Shown: positions 1 to 11,760 of the stretch, in pieces
How the letters are laid out: every line of letters starts with the position of its first letter
Numbering within the stretch: the first letter of the stretch is position 1
Source of the DNA: Marsupella aquatica
Lineage: Eukaryota > Marchantiophyta
Length of the DNA stretch: 64,000 bases
Direction: 5' to 3'
Assembly (NCBI GenBank): GCA_973895155.1
Contig: OZ316899.1
Span: 1 to 64,000, forward strand
Notes under the pieces: model-generated
What the model was told of the DNA's origin: nothing
The model's database searches: none
Seen by the model: only the letters and a program-made list of their open reading frames with translations
Translations under genes and position numbers: made by a program

Positions 1-1994
1 CTAAACCCTAAACCCTAAACCCTAAACCCTAAACCCTAAACCCTAAACCCTAAACCTACAACCCTAAACCCTAAACCCTAAACCTAAACCCTAAACCCTA
101 AACCCTAAACCCTAAACCCTAAACCCTAAACCCTAAACCCTAAACCCTAAACCCTAAAAACCCTAAACCCTAAACCCTAAACCCTAAACCCTAAACCCAA
201 ACCCTAAACCCTAAAAACCCTAAACCCTAACCCTAAACCCTAAACCCTAAACCCTAAACCCTTAAACCCTAAACCCTAAACCCTAAACCTAAACCCTAAA
301 CCCTAAAACCTAAACCCTAAACCCTAAACCCTAAACCCTAAACCCTAAACCCTAAACCCTAAACCCTAAACCCTAAACCCTAACCCTAAACCCTAACCTA
401 ACCCTAAACCCTAAACCCTAAACCTAAACCAAACCCTAAACCCTAAACCTAAACCCTAAACCCTAAACCCTAAACCCTAAACCCTAAACCCTAAACCCTA
501 AACCCTAAACCCTAAACCCTAAACCCTAAACCCTAAACCCTAAACCCTAAACCCTAAACCCTAAACCCTAAACCCTAAACCCTAAACCCTAAACCCTAAA
601 CCCTAAACCCTAAACCCTAAACCCTAAACCCTAAACCCTAAACCCTAAACCCTAAACCCTAAACCCTAAACCCTAAACCCTAAACCCTAAACCCTAAACC
701 CTAAACCCTAAACCCTAAACCCTAAACCCTAAACCCTAAACCCTAAACCCTAAACCCTAAACCCTAAACCCTAAACCCTAAACCCTAAACCCTAAACCCT
801 AAACCCTAAACCCTAAACCCTAAACCCTAAACCCTAAACCCTAAACCCTAAACCCTAAACCCTAAACCCTAAACCCTAAACCCTAAACCCTAAACCCTAA
901 ACCCTAAACCCTAAACCCTAAACCCTAAACCCTAAACCCTAAACCCTAAACCCTAAACCCTAAACCCTAAACCCTAAACCCTAAACCCTAAACCCTAAAC
1001 CCTAAACCCTAAACCCTAAACCCTAAACCCTAAACCCTAAACCCTAAACCCTAAACCCTAAACCCTAAACCCTAAACCCTAAACCCTAAACCCTAAACCC
1101 TAAACCCTAAACCCTAAACCCTAAACCCTAAACCCTAAACCCTAAACCCTAAACCCTAAACCCTAAACCCTAAACCCTAAACCCTAAACCCTAAACCCTA
1201 AACCCTAAACCCTAAACCCTAAACCCTAAACCCTAAACCCTAAACCCTAAACCCTAAACCCTAAACCCTAAACCCTAAACCCTAAACCCTAAACCCTAAA
1301 CCCTAAACCCTAAACCCTAAACCCTAAACCCTAAACCCTAAACCCTAAACCCTAAACCCTAAACCCTAAACCCTAAACCCTAAACCCTAAACCCTAAACC
1401 CTAAACCCTAAACCCTAAACCCTAAACCCTAAACCCTAAACCCTAAACCCTAAACCCTAAACCCTAAACCCTAAACCCTAAACCCTAAACCCTAAACCCT
1501 AAACCCTAAACCCTAAACCCTAAACCCTAAACCCTAAACCCTAAACCCTAAACCCTAAACCCTAAACCCTAAACCCTAAACCCTAAACCCTAAACCCTAA
1601 ACCCTAAACCCTAAACCCTAAACCCTAAACCCTAAACCCTAAACCCTAAACCCTAAACCCTAAACCCTAAACCCTAAACCCTAAACCCTAAACCCTAAAC
1701 CCTAAACCCTAAACCCTAAACCCTAAACCCTAAACCCTAAACCCTAAACCCTAAACCCTAAACCCTAAACCCTAAACCCTAAACCCTAAACCCTAAACCC
1801 TAAACCCTAAACCCTAAACCCTAAACCCTAAACCCTAAACCCTAAACCCTAAACCCTAAACCCTAAACCCTAAACCCTAAACCCTAAACCCTAAACCCTA
1901 AACCCTAAACCCTAAACCCTAAACCCTAAACCCTAAACCCTAAACCCTAAACCCTAAACCCTAAACCCTAAACCCTAAACCCTAAACCCTAAAC
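1..1994. repeat. Telomeric repeat array (CCCTAAA)n
   Basis: Heptamer CCCTAAA repeated over about 2 kb, the C-rich strand of the plant telomere repeat TTTAGGG, so base 1 is at or very near a chromosome end. Positions about 460-1994 look perfectly regular. The outermost 450 bases contain many off-length units (CCTAAA, CCCTAAAAA, CCCTACAA, CCCTAA). Telomeres normally decay inward, so the outer irregularity may be read or assembly error at the sequence end, or genuine variant repeats. Confidence 0.98.
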
Positions 1995-1995
1995 C

Positions 1996-2068
<73 letters not shown>

Positions 2069-2076
2069 CTCCCAAC

Positions 2077-2107
<31 letters not shown>

Positions 2108-2200
2108 CTCCCAACCTCAACCCTCAACCCTCAACCCTCCTCCCAACCTCAACCCTCAACCCTCAACCCTCCTCCCAACCTCAACCCTAAACCCTAAACC

Positions 2201-2231
<31 letters not shown>

Positions 2232-2270
2232 CTCCCAACCTCAACCCTCAACCCTAAACCCTCCTCCCAA
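1995..2270. repeat. Variant telomere-derived array (CCCTCAA) with higher-order units
   Basis: The array switches abruptly from CCCTAAA to CCCTCAA, then alternates runs of CCCTCAA with CCTCCTCCCAACCTCAA blocks about every 35-40 bases. A short return to CCCTAAA occurs near 2186-2205 and 2246-2255. This is typical of proximal telomere variant repeats amplified as a higher-order unit. Confidence 0.9.
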
Positions 2271-2853
2271 CCTCCCCATCCCAACCCCAACACACAACTC
2301 CCTAAACACCACACTCCTCTCAACCTCCCCATCCCAATGCCCTCAACCCCCCTCACTCTCAACCTCCTAAACCCAACTCAACACACACCTCCCCCAAAAC
2401 ACTCCTCTCAACCTCCGCATCCCAGCCCCACAACTCCCTCAACTTCCCCAACCCATCTCCAACACACAACTCCCTCAACCCCCCACCCCCCAAAACACTC
2501 CTCTCAACCTCCCCATCCCAACCCCAACACACAACTCCCTCAACCCCCCACACTCTCAACCTCCTAAACCCAACTCAACACACACCTCCCCCAAAAACAC
2601 TCCTCTCAACCTCCCCATCCCAACCCCACAACTCCCTCAACCCCCCACCCCACACACCTCCACCAAAACACTCCTCTCAACCTCTCTATCTCAACCCCAA
2701 CACACAACTCCCTAACCCCCCCACACTCTCAACCTCCTAATCCCAACTCAACACACACCTCCCCCAAAACACTCCTCTCAACCTCCCCATCCCAACCCCA
2801 ACACACTCTCAACCTCCTAATCCCAACTCAACACAGAACTCCCTAAACCCTAA
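2271..2853. repeat. Subtelomeric C/A-rich satellite
   Basis: G-free, C/A/T-rich repeat with phrases such as AACCTCCTAAACCCAACTCA at 2361, 2558, 2731 and 2811 (spacings 197, 173 and 80). It ends in a short telomere-like CCCTAAACCCTAAA at 2841-2854. ORFs through it are low-complexity Pro/Ser/Thr and are not genes. Confidence 0.85.
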
Positions 2854-4445
2854 AGCTGCAAAAGACTTTAATTGGAAATGTTATGGGAGTGCGGGATTAC
2901 AAGTGAGCCACCATGAATGCTAGTGGTGTATGAATACTTCAAAAATAATGTTATGGGAGCCTACGGTAACCAGCCGTAAGTAACCCTAATCAATACTAGC
3001 GGAGTTTAAAGGCTTTAATAATAATGTTGTGGGAGTCCAAATGTTGAAACGTCAAGACCGTGCAGTGCATGTAGGAGACCGTGCACTAGGCTCCCTGAAA
3101 TGGCCAGAAGACCGGCCTCATTGCACGCGCAGTGAGGAGAAGATATGTACAGGCTGCACGAAAATGTATATATATGTACAGGCCTCATTGCACGCGCTGT
3201 GCAGAGAAGATATATACAGGCGTAGGCTGAGGAGCAGCAACAACGGGAGGAAGCTGAATTACAACACCTGGCATTACGGGCCCAAGAGTTTGAGGCGGAT
3301 CGGGTATAGACCCGAGTGTGGATTAGCATTGAGTCTAGAAAGTAAATAATATATCACAACTGTACAGAGTGAATTAGTTCTAATCAGGAAGCCTGGTCTT
3401 CTTTAATTTGTATCTCATTTCCCACGTCCAAAATTGAATGGTGACACATTTGATGCTAACGGAGTTTAAAGGTTTCAACATGAAAGCTATGGGAGTCTAC
3501 GGTTTAACCGGAAATGTTATGGGAGCCTCCACTTTAACCGGAAATGTTGTGGGAGTCCATATGCTGAAACTTGGAGACATACCATGCATCGCATGTGAGA
3601 CACAGCCTTTACATAAGAGTCTTGTATGGTGGGTTGGACACTGAAGGTGATTTGGGTCCTAGGAGTGTCTGAATGGAGTTGCAACACAGATGGAGGTGAG
3701 TAGCAAGGCATGAATACCGCAACCATGGATGTTGTACAGAAGACAAGCTCCATCACTACAAACTCGGCCTGAAACCATGCCACTGCCACCAGTAAGCATA
3801 AAAAATGCAACCATTCGAAAACGCCTTCGCTCAAAGACTGCATCCGACAATGACTCGAATCCATCACTTGCTGCAATTATTGACGACGTCAGTACGCCAT
3901 CCAAGCGACGCAAGATTCAGGACCCTAAACCACCAGTAAGCATAAAAAACGTAACCATTCGGAAACGCCTTCGCTCAAAGACTGCATCCGACAATGACTC
4001 TAATCCATCACTTGCTGCAATTATTGACGACGTCAGTACACCATCCAAGCAACGCAAGATTCAAGACGTAGAAGGGAATTTGGAGATGGCGAGCACTGTA
4101 AAGGACCACATTGAAGGCCAGCGACGGGAATTCTCAAAGGCCAAATGAATGCTTCCCGACAAAAATACCAACCCAACAATAATGCAGAAGGGAATTTGAA
4201 GGTGACAAGCACATTAAGGAACCAGATTGAAGGCTGGTACGGGAATTCTAGAAGCATTGACCAAGCTTTGTTTCCTTTGTATTTCTCACGAACCTAATTG
4301 AATGGTGACACTTTTGATGGTAACGGAGTCCAATGGTTTCAACATGAATGTTATAGCTGCAAAAGACTTTAATTGGAAATGTTATGGGAGTGCGGCATTA
4401 CAAGTGAGTCGCCATGAATGCTAGTGGTGTATGAACACTTAAAAA
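2854..4445 (+). repeat. Subtelomeric repeat unit bounded by about 85-bp direct repeats
   Basis: The sequence starting GCTGCAAAAGACTTTAATTG occurs at 2854-2940 and again at 4356-4440 in the same orientation with few differences, bracketing about 1.4 kb. Between them a short phrase (GGAAATGTTATGGGAGT and variants) recurs near 2945, 3020, 3485, 3513 and 3540. A block at 3090-3160 is repeated at about 32130-32200. The left copy abuts the telomere-like CCCTAAA. This may be a small terminal-repeat element or an ordinary subtelomeric tandem unit. Confidence 0.6.
3729..4148 (+). CDS. Hypothetical 139-aa protein with a 48-aa tandem duplication
   Basis: I do not recognise this ORF. It contains two near-identical 48-codon units (DNA period 144, first unit from 3786, second from 3930). 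Each unit carries a basic patch (KRLRSK), a Ser/Asp-rich stretch (TASDNDSNPS) and a second basic patch (SKRRK or SKQRK), consistent with nuclear-localisation-like signals. Most differences between units are synonymous or conservative, which hints at coding constraint or a recent duplication. Downstream, about 4188-4255 repeats the 3' part of the ORF (EGNLEMAST region) in decayed form, so the locus has undergone further tandem duplication. The start is uncertain: the true start could be a spliced upstream exon. It lies inside the repeat unit bounded by 85-bp direct repeats. Confidence 0.35.
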   Translation: MLYRRQAPSLQTRPETMPLPPVSIKNATIRKRLRSKTASDNDSNPSLAAIIDDVSTPSKRRKIQDPKPPVSIKNVTIRKRLRSKTASDNDSNPSLAAIIDDVSTPSKQRKIQDVEGNLEMASTVKDHIEGQRREFSKAK

Positions 4446-5253
4446 AAAATTGTAGAAGAACAGTAGGGTCTTTTGAATCCAATTTTTGGAATATTCCATC
4501 TTTATAGGGGTTAATTTTATTTTTTTAAACTTTCATTTTAGGGGGTCCAAGGCCTAAAAACATCGCAGGTGATGGGGAGGTCCCCATATAGTGAGACCCC
4601 CGAGGCTGTGCGGAGAAGATATGTACAGATTGCCTCAACAATTTAAATTAAGAGGACTTGTGATGTTAGACACGCCCATGGAGGAGTTGCGAAGTGAAGG
4701 TGGGCAAAAGGAGAGCAAAGGAGAGCAAAAGGGTGAAATAAGGGAAGAAGACACACAGGGTGGGGTCTGATGGCCATGGAGTCGGTCATGGGTGGAGGTG
4801 TGGGCAGTTCATCGGGCAGTTAGGCGCTGCCACGGTCTGGCCAGTGTGGAGAGGCCTGGGAAAGGAAGGGGAGAGGGAGAAAGGGTAGGACAGGTATTTA
4901 AGAGGGATTGAAGAGAGTCAAGAGGGGCCAAGACTGATAAATAACCACCATTGGCCTCCATACATGCAACAACCAACCAAGCTTCCTTCCCCAAAGGAAG
5001 AAAAGCCCCACCACACAATCACCAACCAAAAAACAAATATGACCTCTTAAAAAACACAAAATGGCAACAAACGTTCCAAAAACTGTCTCCCCACCCCCTA
5101 AAAAACATTAATATGGAAAGAGGGAAAACCTTTCCAAAAATGAAAAAAAATAACTCACTTTGGTCATCCGCCTTTCTCCATCCCTAGCCATCATGCTATA
5201 CCTATCTGATTAAGTGTAGGCTGTACCTATATAACTTGCACATCCTGTACCAC
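4446..5253. other. Gene-poor subtelomeric stretch
   Basis: No gene is recognised. 4440-4560 is A/T-rich. 4690-4940 is purine-rich, with short repeats of GGAGAGCAAA and a TATTTAAG-like box near 4897. ORFs here (for example 4951-5187) are Asn/Lys/Pro-rich with no recognisable motif. Confidence 0.5.
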
Positions 5254-5550
5254 TATCAAATGTACTCATATGAATTGTACTAACTGTCTACTCTTGAGAC
5301 AAGTACTCTTAATAAACATTTGCTTTGGTTTATAGCTTGCCCCCATTTTCAGATAATTCACTCTATCAAATGGACTCATATGAAATCTACTAGCTACACT
5401 TGAGCCACATACTCTTATACATTTGCTTTAGTTTATAGCCTGCCCCATTTTCAGATAATTCACTCTATCAAATGGACTCATATGAATTGTACTCATTACA
5501 CTTGAGAGGCCTCCGCATACTTAGAAATGGACTCATATGAATTGTAGAGA
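5254..5550 (+). repeat. Tandem repeat of about 102-110 bp, 2.6 copies
   Basis: The unit begins TATCAAATGGACTCATATGA at 5254, 5364 and 5466, with a partial copy at about 5526. Units share TTTGCTTTRGTTTATAGC and CATTTTCAGATAATTCACTC blocks. Noncoding. Confidence 0.85.
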
Positions 5551-5866
5551 ACAAATGAGAAGGATATCATGGATTCACTCCAAAAAGCTAGTTTGTATAT
5601 GGACCACATAGTACTCTTTTTGGCTGGATTGAATATTATAGAGGTTAAGATAAGATTAAGAATCTGAGAGAATAAATTTGGAAACCTATGATGGACTCCC
5701 TCCAAAAGCTAGACTGTAAACAAAGGAGTAACTGTCTCTGTTTTGGCAGCATTGGAAATTATTGTGGTTGATCTATGTTTGGTTAGACTAAAGCCCCAAA
5801 TAATTGTCCTACCAACTAAGCCTAGGAAAAGCATACACTGGGACAGGGTTATAAGACTTCTCCTCT

Positions 5867-8330
5867 CTAACTTATGAATTCCTGGTATTTGAGAAATAAT
5901 TGGCCGTGGTGGGTGTGAACTTTGAGTCGCCACCTTCCCCATCTAAGGAAAATACAACTCAAGTTGAAAAACATCGAGAAAATGATGGTCCACATTGATT
6001 TCTCTTTGTAAGTTTTCGCACCTGCAATTGATCTGAAGCCAATCAAGAATGCGTTCTTGACTTTTCGGCGATGGGAAGTCTTCCTAAAGAAGTTTGTACA
6101 GAAATATGTACCAATGAGAGAGAAGCGGAATTGATGCTCAGTCCAATAAATATAGTGAAAATATTCCCACGAATGATTACAGGCTAGTATTCGCACTGCT
6201 CTTGCCATCAAACCTGTGGGATATATATCATTGCTTCTTGTTCGGTGCTCCGTGAGATACCATGTACAACTCGACTCCCGACGTCGATGCTCTTTGAGAA
6301 CCAATTTGGATTTCCATTAGACCTCCGCAGCTTCTTGCTGGCTAGTGAAGACCGCGAAGTTACAATGCAGTTATTGTACGTAGAGCCTTAAGATTGTCAT
6401 GGCTGAAGTTTCCAGACTTTAAAACGGTATGTTCCACTCCCCCGGTAAGCTTCTCTAGCTGCTTTACTTTGTTGGTTTGGTGACCATCGACAACAAGATG
6501 TGAGCAATCCGACGTTTTGCAACTCCATCATTAAGTTAGAAGACAATTGCTTGCGTTTCCTCTGATAGTTGTTCAATTCGTAAGTGGCTCCTCCCATGAG
6601 TAGCGAACTACCTACCTTCAAGGTATCCCAAAAATCTAACTCTGACTCTTAGGCAGTCTATCCAATCATGTAAGGCTACCAGTAAACAAGACTTCAATTA
6701 TTCTCTTGGGAGCGTTTAGGGTGCCATCCGATCCAGCCACCGACCTTGTTACCTCGCATGACGAAACCTACAAGCTCGCAACCCCGATCCACATGGCTGC
6801 GGAGTCCGATTTCAGTTGAAGATTTCATTCCGATTTCATTCCGAGGTGATCTAAAGAAATCTGTGATAATTGGCTTCACCGGCATAAAATAGTCATAGAG
6901 AGGCTAGATCGAACGTCCTTATGGCTAAGTTCAATGGCGCAGCGTAAGCAAGTCTGTCAAAAGTGTCCACTGATTCATCCAGTACGTGTAGCTCGTCAAT
7001 TAATGTCTGCGTAATTAAAATCTACATTTCTCAGGATCTCCTTGCAACTTAACCAGTTACAGACGCTTGATCACACAAAAGAAAGCATACTCGCGTGCTT
7101 AACTCCATCAAATTCTGCCCAGTGATCTGAAGGCCCACTCTGCAATTTAAGTTTCTTGATATCGCGGACTCATCGACTAAAAGTGACAGTGCCTGTGCGA
7201 TAACCGGCCAAACATCACAGAAGGCAGCCAATTCTATCCATGAGATGATTCGAAGTAGATGTGCGAACTCCAGTGTTGATGAAACAGCTGAAATGATGTC
7301 AGGACAAAACGTAGTTAAGTAACTTAAGGAGCCAATTTGGAAAGTTGCGCCAAAGGACACATTTCTGGAGACATTGGATCATAACATAATTCTGCAAATT
7401 GCAGTTATGAACAGGATACAATCTTGACAAGGGGCTGCACAAAACATTTTGTATGAGTTCCTGAATTTCTTGATCGACAACTATGCGTCACAACTACAAA
7501 TACCTTCTGAATAACTCGAAGTGCAAGTGTATGCAAAGTTGATGGTACAGTCATATCTTGCACAACTGCAAAAACTCCCTCGAAGATATTGTCGCTAGCT
7601 TCTATACCGCAGAATACTTGTGGGACCAACTTGCTTAAACATTTCAGAGCTACAGCACGGACATTCATTCAAGGGTCACCGGCAATATAAGTAGGTAGGA
7701 CATCCACCTGAAAGTACCAGGAAGTATTTTAGTGAAGCTTAGCCTTACAAATTGTCAATGTGGCTCAATTGGAAGAGTATAACGGAAAATCGTGCTATAT
7801 GGGAGAGGCGAGTTGTACCTGGTTCCCCATAATAACACTGGACCCAGCGGCAAGCATTGTGAGAGATACGAGCATAGTGTTACAATCTCATCAAGAGGGT
7901 ATCTTAGCAATATGCACCTTCCCATCTGCAGGTCGGAACGTCGAACTTAGCACCTTTCTTTCCATCACTTACATATTACAATTTTCCACGTGAGCCACTC
8001 TAAAGTACACCTTGCAAAGCAAAGAAGGCAAATTCTTTTAACATCCGTGAGGTCGCACATCACAACAATCCAAACTACACAAAGACCTAACCCAGCTGAA
8101 CCGGTTCCAATCTCACCAAAGCTGAAGTATGGTAACCAAAACAAGAAACATAGCCCTGCCATGTCCCCGAGAAGTTTAGTCTGGGCACAGTACTGACCTC
8201 AAAAGCTTGCAGAGAAAGCACAGATGAGTTACCAAGCCTGGCAAAGAGGCGAACTGCCAACACTTTCACCTTAGCGTACATTCTCTGGTCCCTCGTAGAG
8301 AACCCATGCTGACAAGACAAGTCTTATCTC
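5867..8330 (-). pseudogene. SIEL/INTS7-like ARM-repeat protein fragments, rearranged
   Basis: Several minus-strand exon-like pieces resemble plant SIEL/EMB1895 (Integrator subunit 7-like ARM protein). They are 8320-8190 (motif KVLAVRLFARLGNSSVLS, ending at a GTCAGT donor), 7711-7500 (motif MNVRAVALKCLSKLVPQ, ending RVIQK before a GTATTTG donor) and 7360-7049 (helix-rich). The 7.7 kb exon has an in-frame TGA directly before MNVRAV. A piece at 6304-6180 (motif ARAVRILACNHSWE) resembles the family's N-terminal part, yet it lies downstream of the middle part, so the order is scrambled. SIEL-type proteins act in RNA processing or SHORT-ROOT movement in Arabidopsis; this copy is very probably not functional. 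The homology call rests on remembered family sequence and needs a search. Confidence 0.55.
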
Positions 8331-8382
8331 TGTCATTTCAGAAAATGCACGTCAAGTGTTAGGGGGTGTCGAGTATGTTATA

Positions 8383-8934
8383 TTACAGCAATTTTTTTGT
8401 GAATTCTTCACTTTCAGGATGGTTTTCAAGTAGTCTATACTTTCGTACCAGGAACATCTCTACCTTCTTTCTCGATTGAAGGCGGACCACTCCGGTGGTA
8501 GATGCACACATGTCACCTTCCACTCTGACTGGTTTGTCAACTTCCTCTGACGTACTATTATCAGGAGCTCTGTAAAATGATGCATTATCCTCAACTGCTA
8601 CTTTCTCTAAGCTCTTGCTCTCTGTTTCATGCAATTGCTCTTCATTCCTATCTACTAGTTCAGCATTCCCATTCACAGATCCTAGTCTACTGCTGCCATT
8701 CTTCTTCACGGTTGGTTTATCAGAGATTCCATTTACATGACCGAAAGAAACATCTGCTTGTTGTGGTCGCTTACGAGCCTCTAGGACGTCCGCCCTTGGA
8801 ATGCCTGGACTACTCGGGGTCCATCTATTTGTAGGTCCAACAATATTTCCATTCAGGAGACCCAATCCATTGCTTGGCGGGGATGAATTCACAATTGGTT
8901 TACCTATCCTATTAGAGAAAAACATTGCAGGCAC
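8383..8934 (-). CDS. Uncharacterised 183-codon ORF, possibly an exon
   Basis: Open frame of 183 codons starting ATG at 8934. It is hydrophilic and Ser/Asn/Gly-rich in the first 100 residues, acidic in the middle (about 100-145), with a basic C-terminal stretch (SRKKVEMFLVRKY) and ending EEFTKKLL. There are no membrane segments and no motif I recognise. It sits between the 3' remnant of the receptor kinase (separated by a 16-bp inverted repeat at 8944-8995) and the SIEL-like fragments, all on the same strand. It could be a surviving exon of another broken gene. No function is proposed. Confidence 0.35.
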   Translation of the reverse strand: MPAMFFSNRIGKPIVNSSPPSNGLGLLNGNIVGPTNRWTPSSPGIPRADVLEARKRPQQADVSFGHVNGISDKPTVKKNGSSRLGSVNGNAELVDRNEEQLHETESKSLEKVAVEDNASFYRAPDNSTSEEVDKPVRVEGDMCASTTGVVRLQSRKKVEMFLVRKYRLLENHPESEEFTKKLL

Positions 8935-8943
8935 CTTACGCCG

Positions 8944-8995
8944 CTTATTTGCACATCACCTTAAACCGTTTAGGGCTTTGTGATGTGCAAATAAG
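8944..8995. repeat. Perfect 16-bp inverted repeat with 20-nt loop
   Basis: CTTATTTGCACATCAC at 8944-8959 is exactly the reverse complement of 8980-8995. The right arm lies inside the kinase coding sequence (residues LICTS region). Kinase similarity stops at the palindrome, so this marks a rearrangement breakpoint with a fold-back duplication. Confidence 0.85.
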
Positions 8996-11760
8996 ACCAA
9001 GTTTGATGATGGGAAGAACTTCGTCTTCAGGGAAAAGGCGAAGCTTCGGGTCAACACAGAAAAGGACCCGACCTTCGTCCAGCAGAGCACGAACAAAATC
9101 ACACAATATTACAACATCATCTTCCATATACTCTACGGGCCGTCTTCCTGTAACAAGCTCCAGTAGCAAAACTCCAAACCCATACACATCGCACTTCTCT
9201 GTAATTTTCAGGCTTTGACATGCAAACTCTGGTGCCATATAGCCCAAGGCACTCTGCATTTTACTGCTCATCACGTAGGAGTCCAGCTTTGGTAGAAGCT
9301 TGGCGAGAGAGTAATCTGATAGACGTGCCTCGTACTCTTCATCGAGTAGAATATTGGGATTTCACATCGTAATGTCGTAATGTATGAGTTGTGGGGTACA
9401 TCCATGGTGAAGGTGAGCAAGCCCGTTAGCTGTACCTAGGGCAATCTTTAAATCTCACGCGCCAGCTCAATGGGGGCTCATCTTCTCGCCTTTCGTGCAG
9501 TTGGCTGTACAAGTTACCATTCTGGAGGTAGTCATAGACCAGAAGCTGTAGTTGCTCTGTCCAGTAATAGCCTTGCAAGCTTACAAGATGTGGGTGCCTA
9601 ACATTTCCGAGCATATGAACGACCTTTTCAAAATCGTCGCGGGTCTTAACAAGCCTCCCCACCATCAGCTTCTTCATAGCAACAGTCTCGCCATGCGCCA
9701 AAACGGCTTTGAACACGGTTCCAAAACCGCCCCTGCCAATCTCACAGTCTTTGTTGAATATTGCGTGTGTGCTTGTCATCCAGTAATCCGACTTGGGGTC
9801 ACTTTTCCGAGTGAACATCACCAATTTCCCCATTGCCATCTCAGCGGTATTTGGAGATTGAGGATCGTTGTCGACGGTGCAGACATTCAACCTGCGCCTC
9901 GTCTGGGTGTACATGTTTAATAGAGTGACCATAATCACTCCCAAAGCAATAGCCGCTGCAGCCGAAATAGACGTAATAGCCGAGACGCTCAATATAGTCT
10001 GACTTCTCTTGCTCTTGAACAGGGGAGAGAGGCCTCCTGGCTGTGAATTCGGGTCGTTTGGATTTATGATGAGTGGGTTGGGAAATGTTGAACACGAGAG
10101 GTTGATAGCTGATCCACAGAGCCCCGTATCCTGGTCAAACACAGAGGTGTTCGTATGATTAAAGACACCACCAGTGGGTATAGGACCCTGCAATTGATTA
10201 TGAGAGACGTTTATCGCTTGAAGATTTTGCAGTTGGCCCAGATCGTCTGGTATCTGTCCCGTAAAGAAATTGATCGAGAGGTCCAGAAACTCCAGGTTTA
10301 CGAGCCGGCCTAATTCGTTCGGAATCGGTCCTGTCAAATTGTTTTGAGCAATATTCAAGTCTACAAGAGAAGTCGCATTGCCAAGCTCGCCTGGCAAGGA
10401 GCCATTGAGAAAATTGCCATTAAGCCGCAATATTCGAGTTGAAGGAGCGTTTCCTAAGCTGGCGGGAATGGTGCCGATCACATAGTTGTCGCTGAGGTCA
10501 AGGACAGCCAGAAAAGGCAGAGAATCGAAGTCAATTGGAACATACGACGCTAGCATGTTTCCGGATAAGCTCAAATAGTGGAGGCTGGAGCAGGACGAAA
10601 GATTGGGGGGAACAGCACCGGAAAGGCCATTGTGAGATAGGTCCAGCCACTGTAGATTTTGACAGCCGCCATTTGAAGAGTAATCGGGAACACCTCCAGT
10701 GAAGAAATTGTTGGACAGACGGATCACCCGCGGAAGAGTAGTCAGCTTGAGGGGAATGTTCCCAGTGAGGTTATTCCAACTGAGGTCGATGGTCTCCAGC
10801 GTCTGCAGGGACCGGAAAGACGAAGGGATCTGGCCTCCAAATTGGTTCCCAGCCAAATTGAGCGATGTCAAACATATCATGTTGAAGAGCCAAGACGGGA
10901 TGCTACCGGATAAATAGTTCCAACCCAAGTCAAAGTACGGAGAGAAACCTCAAGTTGCCCAGCTGGAGTGGCAGCTCGCCAGAGAAGTGGTTCGAGTTCA
11001 GAACGAGTTCCTGCAGGAGCCCACAGTTGCCAAGCTCTGAGGGGACTTGCCCTGAAAAGCCATTTCCCTGGAGACTCAGGGAAGTCAGATTGGTCAAGAA
11101 ACCAACACCCACTGGAATTTGGCTTGAGAGAGAATTGTAGGAAAGGTCCATAGTTTGCAAACCTGCCAGAGAAAGAATTAGAAGAGAAGTTCAGTTCCTG
11201 CAGTTCCAAGCAAGAGCCAACAGAGAGAGGTATCGGGCCCTTAAGCCGGTTATTAGCCACAGAGATGTACCGCAAGCTCTGGCAATCGTTTGAAAAGATC
11301 TGCGGAGGGAGTGGTCCCGAGAGACCATTATTGGACAGATCAAGGGAGTAGAGGCTTCCAGCATTGCCAAATTCAGACGGTATGGTACCGCTGAGGGCGT
11401 TGTGACTAAAGTTCATCGATCCCAGCTTTGGAATCTGGGCAAGCTCTGGGTTGATGATGCCGGAGAAGTTGTTATAAGCCAAGTTGACACTCTCCAGCTA
11501 GTCTAGCTTCAGCAGAGCTCTCCCGATTGACCCCAAAAGAGAGAGTCCTACCAGATTCAACTGTGTGACTCTGCCACTGCTCGGTCTGCAGATAACTCCG
11601 TTCCACTTGCATGGGTTGGAGTCGTTGTCATTCCAAGAACTAAGCACCGAGTTGGGATCGCTTGAAAACAAGCAGAGCCATTACATCGTCGCTGATGAGC
11701 GGCACTGCCCCTGTGCTTGCCACTCCGCCAAGAAGTAAATGCACCAGACATGAAACCCAT
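8960..11760 (-). pseudogene. LRR receptor-like kinase pseudogene (PXC2/IRK-like)
   Basis: On the minus strand the parts run in normal order: an LRR N-terminal cap near 11700-11560 (SSWNDNDSNPCKWNGV), many plant LRRs (11480-10150), a membrane segment near 9990-9910 (about 25 hydrophobic residues before QTRRR), a glycine loop GRGGFGTVFK, lysine motif VAMKKL, a HYD-type catalytic loop, and a C-lobe LGYMAPEFA...GFGVLLLELVTGRRPVEY. The HY(N/D) loop and the VEYMEDDVV phrase are typical of the PXC2/IRK subfamily. Lesions visible: a frame change near 11660, an in-frame TAG near 11500, frame changes near 11165 and 10929, another near 9440, a stop after the HYD loop around 9360, DFG changed to DYS, and loss of the end at the 8944-8995 palindrome. 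The longest remaining frame is 10928-9426. Not functional as a kinase in this state. Confidence 0.9.

Noticed and set aside
2337-2567. ORFs on both strands in the satellite
   Set aside because: Low-complexity Pro/Thr/Ser or Gly/Val frames produced by C-rich repeats.
7758-7830. tRNA-like phrase (GTGGCTCAATTGGAAGAGTA ... GGTTC)
   Set aside because: The D-arm and T-arm words are present, but no acceptor or anticodon stem pairs correctly.
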